Below, in pieces: positions 11,901 through 23,900 of a DNA stretch of 64,000 nt. Where the stretch lies: assembly GCA_013398615.1 (NCBI GenBank), contig VZSR01003371.1, forward strand, positions 6,461,632-6,525,631. Reading direction: 5' to 3'. Source of the stretch: Brachypodius melanocephalos (Eukaryota > Chordata > Aves > Passeriformes > Pycnonotidae). The notes beneath the pieces are model-generated. The model was not told the DNA's origin, did not search any database, and saw only the letters and a list, made by a program, of their open reading frames with translations. Both the position numbers and the translations under genes were made by a program. Positions within the stretch are counted from its first letter, which is position 1; every line of letters starts with the position of its first letter.

Positions 11901-14900
11901 AGTATCAACTATCTCAATGCTATCTTTACTTTCATCTTCACAGATGTCTTCTGAACAGACAATAAGCCTCACCTCATCTCTTCTCCATACTTCTCTGACT
12001 CTCATTTCAATCTTCTCTCACTCCATAGCAGTTCCTATCAGCACAACTCCTTCTCACAGTCCCACCATCTCATCGGTTTTTAAGCCTTGTCTAAACACTG
12101 TCTATCATTCTAAACTGCTTTATAAATGCCTTCATTTTCCACTTCTCCATTTTTCTCTTGGGGCACAAATCTGACCATGCTGAACAATCTGCTGACTTCA
12201 GGATTAGATATCCAGCCAGTCAGTCAGCATTTGGCAATGCAAGCTGCTTAAACACATTTGACACAAACCACATTCACAGACATTTGTTTGTTGTGATGAA
12301 CTACGTGTAGTTTAGGCAATTACAGCATGCAAACATTTTTCTCATTCCTCTGTATCCATATAAATTGAATTACTGTACTGGAAACAGTATTTATGATTTA
12401 CAGTGCTTATTACTGGTTCATATTCAGCCTGTAACTCGTCACATAAGAAGTTCTGGGTTTATTTAGTACCAAGTAATGGGAATCCAATAATGGGAACTGG
12501 AATGCAATAATGGGAACTCTGTTTCATACTTTCTAAGTATTATACTAACTAGCTTTTAAAAAAACAGCAAAACAAAACACCACACCAACAAATAGAAAAG
12601 ACTCCTAATATACTCATTGCTTTCAGTACACACAGACTCAGGATAACTGTAGAATTTCCTTCTTCTTAATGGCTGCCTGAAGATCCCCTCTGCTCTTTCT
12701 AAGGTGCTGGTAGACCCTGAGGTGAATTGACCTGTTTTTGCCATCTCAAGATTCCCATTATCAGCTGATGATGGCTCAGCACACACATTCATTAGCACAA
12801 TTTATAAGAGAAAATCCGTGCATAAAGCCACACTGCAGCTGAGAGCTGCTAACCCTTCCTTCCTACACCAGCCCACACGTGACCTGAGCTTCACCATGTC
12901 AGGCTCATTTGCAATAAAGTTGTGTTGGATTGGGATTCATAGGACTACTTAAACTGAGGAAGGTGGCAAAAGTTTCTTTTATTTGTAGGTCTTAGATGCC
13001 TACAGTGCTGTTTTTAAAATTACATTCTAGCACTGGATAATGATGAGCACTATCCATGCTCATCAAAACACAATTCTTCAGCACTTCTGATGACATTACA
13101 GAATAAAGATTTGAGGATGTGGAGCAAAGTGACATGGGGTGATATGGCTGCCTCTTCAAGGAATACTGGCAGACTGAACCAATGAACCATTTATTGAAAT
13201 CTGTTGGCCACTTTTTGTAACTATTCTAAAAAGAAAAAACAAACTGAAAGCCACCTTTATTTTATCCATGCTTTTTTCTACTGGAATGTGTTTCTAGCCT
13301 CTTACATTTAATTAAACCTCTGTTTCAAAGGACAGTTTCTTCATGAATGCTACTAATTGAATACAATTACATTTCATATTACAATACTTAATTGGCACAA
13401 GTATTGTTTCACTGGCTCACTACATGAGGGTTGACTCTAAAGCCTCATGTGTCACACTCAATCCACTCAAAAATGATCTTTTAAGACTTTTTACCCTGTT
13501 ATTTCAGGAATCCCTACACTGAAAGCTAATAGGGTTCACTGTTGCTTTAATTGATATTTGGACCTAGTAAAAGGGAAGTTGGTATAAAACAGTGACACTA
13601 AAGCTTCATAACAGCAGTTGTGCTATAGGATACTGCACAAAATCAGTGTTAACAGGCAAGGTAAAACACTGCCATTTCAAATTTGAGACTTGCATTGTTA
13701 CAAAGAAGGGGGGCAGGGACTGAATAAATTAATTTACACTGAATTTGAATTTGGCTAGTTGCACAAAGGAATAAACAGAATACTAGAAGGCAAACAAAGA
13801 ACTTCAATCAACAGCCAGATAAAGGATTGCTTAAGGGAAGTTCTGCAGTTCAAAGGCTGATGTTTGATTCCCAATCAAGTATTATTTGCCTTTTTTTTTT
13901 TTTTGATGAGAATTTTTCTTTCTCCTGAACAGCTAGTTAAAAGGCTAATCAGTACAGGACAATAAACAGACATATTTGTTTACATGAGCTTGCACAGCTG
14001 TCCATTAATTTTTTATGGAAAAGGCAACATTTTCATGTAAAAATATAGACAATTTTCTTAAATCTTACTGTGATGGAATATTATAGAAAAGCATCAATTT
14101 AAGACATTTATTCAAACTAATTTGCATTTCAATATCAATTAATCTAGTTTTGATAAGGGAATACTTGTAGAAAAAACAAGAAACTCCAACAAACTAGAAA
14201 GGTATTTTGTGTGAATTTGGTTTTAGTTTTTTTTTAGCAAATGTTAGCCACCCCCAAAATACAAATGGCTGAATGGCTCTTTTCCATGCATTTATAAAGG
14301 TGGAATGGCTTATCTTAAAGCTGTACTGAAAATGTGCACATCACATGTTGCTAAAGAGTGAACAAATAAAGTACATGCCAAAAAATCAAAATTAGAAACC
14401 AACTGTCTGAAACAGGTGTTCATTTTTTACAGAGTTATTTCAATATGCTGTGGAAATAAAATTTTTAATCTATTACAATATAGACTACTGTAATGTATAA
14501 CTATTGCACAATATATACAATTAAGGATTAAAGAATTGCAAGACTAAGAAAAGAGACAGCTTGAATACCAAGCTCAAGAATAAATTATTCCTCTTATTCT
14601 AGAGCTGCAATATAGATCAACAAATAGCAAAACATGCTTTTCCAAGGATGCCTCATTCTTCCTCCTTACACTGCAAAAGCATATGGCAAAATATTCTATT
14701 TTTTAGCCTGCACAAGTAAATGCAAATAGTGCCAGCATCCAACAGCTGATGGACACAGCTAGAGCTTGCAGAAAGGGTGAAGGTAAGAATTTCTCTTCAC
14801 TACCAACTGCAGCTCCTTTTGCCAACTCTCAGGTACACTGCAAAAGGTTTCATCAAGAATACATTCAAATAGATCAAAAACTTAAGCTAGACATTTTAAA

Positions 14901-17900
14901 TAGACCTGTAGTGGAAAAGTGAGAAAATACACTTATTAGCCCCTTTTTTACTATTAGAACTGTTTTGAGGTCAGTATGTAGATAAACAAACATGCAACAG
15001 AACCAGGTATTTAAGACTAAAACATGAAAACACCAGTGCTGTATGACAAAAATCAAACAAGTTGCCAAACTTCATAAAACATTATTAGGTTTACATGGAC
15101 TCCTTAGCTCCAGAAAGAACAGAAAGACATATTTACAAAACATGAAATTATCTTCCCTTTTTCTAGTTTTCTTTCATCTATGAAAGAGCAGGTAGAATTT
15201 TATGTTTAAATGAACATAAAAAAACCACAAAAAACTGCGTAGTTTGCTTCCAGTTGAAAACCAAGGAACACCATATACAGACTTCAAGCTGGATTTTAGG
15301 GTTAACTAATGTCCTTTTTTATCCCAAAATATCAAACAGAGTTTTTTTCACAGTTTTATCATTTTGTTTTATTCTTACATGGCTTTCCCCCTTTAACAGG
15401 TTGTTCTGCTACATGACAGCCTTTATTGATCACCTTGCCTCTTCAGCAAATCAGATACTGTGTCTTTGCTAGTGCTTTTCTCATATTTGCATCTCATCAG
15501 CACTGCTGCCCAAGACTTGTGTGCTGTTGGTGTTTTGTATCTTTGAGATACAAGCAAATAACAAAGAAAGACGTAACATCAGCTATGACTTAGAAACCCA
15601 AGTAGCAGAGACCTGTCAGTACTCAGTGATGGTCTTCTGTGATGGTGTGACTCCATCAGCAGACAAGGGAAGGGCTATGGGATGTCATTTAGCCACACTT
15701 CTCTAAAGCCTTTGACACAGTGCCCCAGAACATCCTTGTATATAAATTGGAGAGAGATGGATTCAAGGCATGGACTGTTACATGGATAAGAAATTGGCTG
15801 GATGGTCAGATCCAGAGGGCAGTGGTCAATGGCTCAAATCCTGATGGATATCAGTGACAAGNNNNNNNNNNNNNNNNNNNNNNNNNNNNNNNNNNNNNNN
15901 NNNNNNNNNNNNNNNNNNNNNNNNNNNNNNNNNNNNNNNNNNNNNNNNNNNNNNNNNNNNNCACCTGCAGCACTCATCCAGCTCTGGGGCCCATCACAGG
16001 AAGGACAGGGACCTATTGGAGCAAGTCCAGAGGAGGCCACCAAGAGGGATGGAGCACTTCTCCTATGAGGAAAGGCTGAGAGAATTGGGATTGTTCAGCT
16101 TGGAAAAGAGAAGGCTACAGGGTGAGCTTCCAGTACAGGAGAGCCCACAAGCAGGATGGAGAGAAACTTTTTATAAGAGCAGGTAGTGACAGGACAAGGA
16201 GGGATGGCTTCAAACTGGAGGAGGGTAGGTTTTGATTACATAGAAAGAAATTCTTAACTGTGAGGAGGGGTGAGGACCTGAGGACAGGCTGCCCAGAGAA
16301 TCTGCAAAGGTCCCATTCCTGGAAATGTTCAAGGTCAGTTTGGATGGGGCTTTGAGCAATCTGGTCTAGTGGGAGGTGTCTAGTGACAGGGGTTTGGAAC
16401 AAGATGATCTTTAAGGTCCCTTCCAACCCAAACCATTCTAAGATTCTATGACATCTTTACTAGAAGAATATTTAATCTGTATTTTAAACTCCACTGGCTT
16501 TTGAGGCTAGACAGAGAAGCCTGAAATACCAGCTATTTCAGATACAAGGATTATTATGGTAAACCCATCTGGATCACAGAGATATACCTATAATGTCATA
16601 TTGTAGTAAGACGACTGACTTACTAAAATAAACAGTTTGTGTCACAACATACACATTTGAGGGCTGCTTTATTCAGAAAAGGAAAGAAAATTTTCTTCTA
16701 CTTGGTGACTTACAGTAACCAGAAAGTAAATACATTTATCAACTTGATGAATGAGCCTATCCTGCAGCTATTCCATGTGTATGAGATTGCTTATTGTTCT
16801 AGCTAATGGGTCCATCATTCTGAAAATAATCTACTGTCTCCAACATTTCCCCTACATTCAAGTTGGCATTCACAAGCATGTAATAGGGAGCAGTCACAGA
16901 AGCCTAATGTGATCTTCCAATTTAAAAATACCATCAAAAAGCAGTGATTAGTCATTGCCCAGGCAGCATGAGTAAGGAAAGGTCCACAAAGTTCTGTTTT
17001 GTAACTGAATTATCTCTTTTGCTGATAACATGACTAGTGATTCAGAGGCAAGACCCTAATCTTATATTCATACATATATGGAAAAAATAGGATCTATCTA
17101 TATATAAATTTTTAATCTAGTTCTCAGTAGAACCCCAGCATCTCCATCTTTCACAGAATGTACCTAAGGAGTTGGTATTAGAATGTTTCCAAATAAAGCA
17201 TCAACAATCTAGTAACAAAATACCTCCATCCCTACTGCTCTACTGCTGCACCTTTGCAGCAGAATTGTCAAATCCTTGACAATTAATAACAGATGTACTG
17301 TAGTCTCAAAAATGAATACAGCCAATTAGAAGTAATCAACAAAGTATCTTGTCAACAAAATACTCAAAAACATTCACTCAAGAGTTTTAGAACTCAAGAA
17401 TGAATGAGATGAATTATTAAGTTCTCTTTTAAAACTTCCTTGATGCCAGGAGTCTAAAGGTGGACATCTCTAAAAATAAAAAAGATTCCACAGGGATTTA
17501 AACAGCTCTAGCTCTGGAAGCCTGATGATCATACCAAGCAACTTAAAATGTATCAAACACTATAATAAGTAGACAACAGTATTAAGGTCTGTCTGGGAAG
17601 AAGTAACGTGACTTCTGCAGAGGGAACCTCTTGGGAGCTCTGTGAAGGGGTCAAGAAGCTTGTGAAGAATGGTGATTCATCTGTCAAGCCTCTAGATTTC
17701 CAAAGAGATTCTTTCAAAATACTCACTGAAGGCTTTTAAGAAAACTAAAGAGCTACAGCATAAGAGGGAGGCGCCCAAAAAGGACAGCTCTTAATCACAA
17801 ATTGGGACAAGCTGTTAAGCAATCACTTCTCAGAAGGGTGGGATGTTATAGCTGAGGTTCTTCAGCAGCCCGGGAGCTTTGTTTTTGTATATGATCTGCA

Positions 17901-20900
17901 AAAACAGGGAGAGCAATGAGCTCTGACAGGTTACTACCAATACAGAATTATTCAGGGTAATAACCAGAACAGACTGCACAAGTGCCCAGGGTCTTAAAGT
18001 CTGAATAAAAAGTAATAAAATGGCAAGACTTAACTGGTAAACACATGGAGAAGAATTTTAGCATCAGATATGGAATGACAGCCTCTGAGATCACAAGCAA
18101 CATCTTGGGGCTTTAGCAGACAACTTCAAAAAGAACCTCAGAACACCACTTAGTAAAAATTCCAAGTCAAATACTGAGAACTATTGAAAAACAACTGAAA
18201 ACCATTATGCCACTGTGCACATCCACAGCTTGCCCATATCTTGAGTAAGTGCAGTTCTGATTCACTTCTTGCTAAGAGGAAATCGTATAATTGAAAATTG
18301 TTTAGGGCAAGAGATAAGGCATGATCAAAGGTATGGACTATTTGTGGACAACTTCTGATCAAGCAGGCTCTGACTCTTCCAATCTGACAAAGTAGCCACA
18401 CTGACAAAATGTGACTCAGGTCTACAAAATCACAACAGGCAGGAGAGGCCAGACAGGAATCAGGAGCAAACAGGAAGACAGACTTACAGAACTCTGTAAA
18501 AGGACAATTCTCAGATAAAGTTTCTAAAATATCAACAGAGGCTGGACAAGTCAGTGGAGAGGTTACTACATTCGCAAAACATGGGAATCTGAAATAGTAA
18601 CTTACATATATATATAATTTTATTATATTTTTCAGACCTGTTTTCAAAAACTCATTTAATATCCTACCCAAGGCAAAACTGGTAGACAAATAGTCTGAAT
18701 TTTGTCTAATCTATGAGGAAACTGATTAAACACAGTGATCACTTTTACATAGTATTCTACTTCAAGTTAGCAAAAATGTCAAAGGGATTTGTGAATTACA
18801 TCTTAAAATGAAATCCACTTAGAAACCCTGTTGTAAGGCCTTGAATATAATCACACTCACAAGCCTAAGATAGTAAATAGTCAGAATAATGAGAAAGATA
18901 AGTTGAGTTTAACTCAAAGATAAGTTTGAGTTAAATACAAGTAAGTTGTATTTAACCTATAAAAAGCAATTAGGTCCAGGCCAAAGAACTCATGACACTA
19001 CTTCCACTTCCCCTACCAGTAAAATATTTCATAATTCAATTGGTACACTTATTTCTGTAGCTTTTATATCGTGGTTATGCTTTGTGGTTCAAACTACCTC
19101 CACTGTGTTATCCTGAACTCTGTGAGCATAATGAAATGAGAGATCCTGCATCACAAACATCAAGAAAGCCAGCTGCCACAGAAATACAGAAAACAAAGGT
19201 CACTTATCTCTAATGTCTTCCCTCTGCTTCATGATATTAACACTTCAGGGAAACTGAGGACTCACTACAAAACAAGTTATCCTCTAAACAGTAAACCAAA
19301 ACAATGTCAGGTTTTCTCCTGATCTGTTAAGATCTCTAGTGTCTAATCAAAGCTGGCAGCGTGGCACTTTCTTTATTACAAGTATTATGATATTATCTCC
19401 CCATTATCAAGTTCCTTATTGTCATTAAATATGCAGAATCTTAATCCACGACCTCTACTCTTTTATCAGCTTTGGCTGAAATGGTCCAACAGGCTTAAGA
19501 GCCACTTCTGCACTTTGTGAGGCTCCTTTGGCACACACACATTCACTGATACACTTGTGCCCACAGGCAACATGGCCACATCAACCCCTTTCTCTCAAAT
19601 GAAGCCAAGGCAAAATGTGTTTAGATAACAATTTAATCCCATGCACTGATGCAAAAGTTAACTTTCTGGTATCTGCCAGACACACTTCTCCTATAAAACA
19701 GCAGAGTACAATGGAATTAATGACCCAGGTCATTTAGCAGCAATGCCCTCTTGGATACATTAAGCAGGTACTATAACATTGATTTCAATGATACACAGAC
19801 ACTGGATGATTAAAATTCAGATGACCTCCAAATCTTTTGCACAAAAACTGATGTCCCATAAAAAGCTATCTGCATTAAAAAAAAAAAAAGAAAAAAAAGA
19901 AAAAATCCTTAAACTTGCAACACTCTATTGTCCTTAAAATCAACATTAACGGTACACCAATCACTGCAGTACAAGATACAGGAATTTGTGTACGTGCAAA
20001 TTACTACCAAGACATCAAGTTGCCCTTACCTCGAACTAGATCTTGACTTTACATCTTCCTTTGTTGTCCTTTCACTACTAGCATCTTCATTGTAGTCCAT
20101 TTTTTTATCACACAGTTGTTTTCTCTTCTCCCATTTCTTCTGCTGATTTGAGATGCTTTCTGCTTCTCCTTGGGAGTCACTTTCTGCTCCTACCTGTGAA
20201 CCTGAGGAATGTGCCAGGCACTTAGAGGAGATTGGCAGCTTTTGCTCTTCACTGCCAAAGTCTCTTTCTGCTAACAAAGCAGAAGTTTCAGGTTTTAATG
20301 TTTCCTGCTCTGGGACTGAATTGTCCAAGTTATCTACATGGTCCATTTCCTTAGACTTTACTAATGTGTATGAAGCATTTACAACACCTCCTGCAGAATG
20401 TTTAGTCTTTAAACCTTCAACACCGTCCTCCCTGCTGTCTTCACAGCTGCCACAACACACGCAGGAATTAATTAGACAGTTTGTGGCAGCTATACTGAGT
20501 TTATGGGACTCATCCTCCTCCTCATTTGCTAATGGATTAGCAGATCCAGGAACACAACTAATAGCTGCTTCTGGGGTTGTTACTGGGGATACTGAGCTAG
20601 AAGGAGATTTAGGATTGAATATTACAGTAGCAGATATTTTCATTCCCCCTGTCCTGTGCGCTATCACTTCCGCCGTTTCTGCGTCATCGGCATACGCATC
20701 CCAGCCATTGAGGTATAACTGTGAGTCTGGACCTTCTAGACAGCTGCATGAATTTGGAACTGAAATGCCAGACATCTGTTTTCCATCTTCAACATTGTTA
20801 TTATTGCTCAAGTCACTTTCAGCATCTCTTAAAAGCAAAGTTTCCTCTGTCTGATGGCCATTCTCATAAAGCAAAGCATCTCTATATTGCAGGTTCTGTT

Positions 20901-23900
20901 TTGAATCGTGGCAAGGGTTATTCACCCAAGCAAAAGTATCACTTACTGAATCCAACCCTGCCAGAGCTTCTCCTGCTCCATCTAGGTCATCCATAAAAAA
21001 CACCCTGTCCTCTTCATCAGTTAAGTTGTCAAGATGGTGTCTTGTTGGTGAAGCTTCTGTGCTAGAACTATTTCTTAGGCTAGGTCTGTGAGCTGGAGAC
21101 TGACAGATGCTTGGAGGGGAAAGCAGAGAAGACATTTCATCGCCAACTCTGTGTACCATCCTGTTCAGCTGCTCCAGCTCCTGCTCATCATACTGCATGG
21201 AACAAGCCAGCTCAGCCTCTGTGTTCTCAGCTTTTGCTGAAAGTTCCTTAGGAGGCAAAGTTGCATTTATGCCTGGTGCAATGACAGAGGGTACTTCAGG
21301 ATCTGCTCTGACAGGAAAATCTACATCTTGAGAGATGCACAGGTTACGTTCCAGCGTGTGCAGTTCATCCTCGGTCAGTGTCTGAAGGAGATCCCTGAAA
21401 ATGAAAAAATGCACACATCACTTGTCATTTATAATCATGAGGCATTGGTGTTACAGATTGTAAAAAAGCTTTTACTGTTAGTGCAGAAATCCACAACTTG
21501 AAGGCACAGAATACTTTTGACTGTGTAATTCAAGGTGCATTTGGCATTCGTATCCAGAGCATGTGAGTACTGACGCCTGAATTTGAGATTACTCGTGCAA
21601 ATAGAGGGCATAAAATTATATACATGCTTGCAGTGAAGCCTCAAAATAAACCAAAACACACACAAAAATGGAACTTTTCCCCTCCCCATCACTTATAGTG
21701 AAAATGTCACTCAAAATTAGATTGATTTTATTATTTTACTTTTTTAATTCACAAATTTGACTTTGATTAGCAAACCAATTTTCCATCCTTCAAGTTGAGT
21801 CAGAAAATTATTCTGCAAAAGAGTACTGCAGAAGTTTCATAGCATTACACTGTCAGATAAAAAAATTCAATAAAATAGTAATATTGCTTATGCAGCACTG
21901 GTATCTAGAAGCTGGATCACTGAAATGGGGATTGCAAGTTGGCTCTCTCCTGCCTCAAACACCGTACTCAGTCTTCTGGCTTTGACTGGCAAAAATCTAA
22001 TTTTCTTCACAGTGGCTACTGTGGGGCTGTGTTTTGGATTTGTGCTGGCAGCAGTGCTGTTAACCGAGGGGTGTTTTTGTTATTGCTGAGCAGGACTCAC
22101 ACACAGCCAAGGCCTTTTCTGCTCCTCACCCCACCCCAGCAGTGAGGAGGCTGGGGGTGCACAAGGAGCTGGGAGGGGACACAGCTGGGGCAGCTGACCC
22201 CAAATGACCCAAGGATTTTCCATACCATATACATGCCATCATGCTCAGTACATAAAGCTGGGGGAAGAAGGAGGAAGGGGTTGTTTGGATGGTGGCATTT
22301 GTCTTTCCAAGTCACCGTCACGCGTGATGGAGCCCGGCTGTCCTGGGGATGGCTGAACACCTGCCTGGGGAAGGGTGAATTTATTCCTTGTTCCACTTTG
22401 CTTGTGTGTGGGGCTTTTGCTTTATTCATCAAACTGTCTTTATCTCAACCCATGAGTTTTCTCCCTTCTACTCTTCTGCTTCTCTCCCCAAACCCACTGG
22501 AGGGGTGAGAAAGTTGGCTGCGTGGGGCTGAGCTGTCAGCTGGAGTTAAGCCACAACACTGGGTTGGTCATTAAGGAGTAAAGCTTCTGCATGACATTAA
22601 AAACAAGGCAGGTCTAGAAGCAAACACTGAGCAATTCAGTAAACTGTGTTTTCTACAGATATGCAGCATCTCCAGTGTTACCAAGTGTCCTCAGTACTGC
22701 AGTTTAAGACTGGGGGCACCTGAAAACAAAGTGTTATTAAGTGCTTGATAACTTAAAAACAAATCCACCGATACAGCAGCATGTAATTTTAGGTCTGTAT
22801 TTGATTTACACTATCCTTCTCAATTAGAAGCCACATACACAAATACACTCTGTCAAGAACTGCTGCCATCATTTTCAAAGATCATTAAATATTTTAGCAT
22901 AAATGCATGGATGGGAAAAGCAAGACCTGCTCAACAGAGGTTAGGAGTCCATTAATCTTCATGTGTTTAGGAGTAATTTGTAAGCAAGTGACACACAGCT
23001 GGCACAATAATAATATGCACATATTAAAAGAATTTCCTTAAACAAGGAACTTTGGTATTTAAAAAAAGGCCAAAAAATGCCAAAGAAACATTCAACACAT
23101 CTCACATCTTGATTTCCAGTCAAGGATTTACATTCTTAACTTGTTAACTCAAAGACCAAATATTTTTGCAAGTACTACTAGTTTTTCAAACAGCTCAAAA
23201 AATACATCACTAGTATCTGACCTGTGTATCAGCTACCTACAGTTTCAAAAAGCTGACAGTTTAGATAAGCATTCTTAAGTCAGAAAAAAATTATGGCTAT
23301 GTACATTGCATACAATTAACATTTTGTTCTTAAAAAACAGTGCTTTATATGAGTAATATGACCCTAAAAAAGTTCTAAGCCTCCAGAAGCCTCCTTACCA
23401 CTTACAAGACAATTGCACTATTGTATCCTCCCTTTTCACACTCTGTAAGAGAGAAGTCAGAATTTCCTAGAATCATTCCATATGCATCTTCAAATCTCTG
23501 GTTAAAATCCCTAGATTCACCAGTCTTTTTAAAAGATGACAAATGTTTGATCAACAGTTCCATTTTTGATACACTGTACATTAGATTATATAGGACTCAC
23601 TGCCAATCTGCTGTGCTGTAAAATGACTATGAAGATACTGAAAATGAATGTTAACTAATATATGGAAAGAAATGTGACATTTCACTACTAAAAAACTAAA
23701 CATCATGCATCATCAGTAAACTATAAGGTTTAATTAAACTGTAGCTACTTCAGTGGTTCATTTCCTTTCTGCTGAAGAGCCTTTAACTTATTCTGCTAAT
23801 ATGGACAAAAAGGATTTATCTCTGCTGACATTATTCAGAAGCCACAGGTAAAGTCAGCTTCTGCAATCCACCCTGACGAGCAGCAGTGTGCCTTCTTCTC

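Larger units (their letters stand above)
8912..20029 (-). other. ZFYVE28: ZFYVE28 intron 8 (11,118 bp)
   Basis: This intron is bounded by the exon 8 donor GTAAGG and the exon 9 acceptor ttttttcag. It contains a CR1 fragment with an assembly gap (15625-16450), an older CR1-like element (17575-18680), a possible LTR (about 10840-11320), a pair of hairpins (18908-18956), a T14 tract (13891-13904), an A-rich tract (19876-19905) and an unidentified minus-strand-open segment (19440-19640). If exon 9 is not part of the transcript, the intron would extend past position 1. I see nothing else recognisable. Confidence 0.75.

Noticed and set aside
18150..18689. 179-codon minus-strand open frame
   Set aside because: It is antisense to a CR1-like remnant and shows no similarity to a known protein.
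20153..20854. 233-codon plus-strand open frame
   Set aside because: It lies entirely within ZFYVE28 exon 8 on the opposite strand; its openness is a by-product of the exon's codon use.
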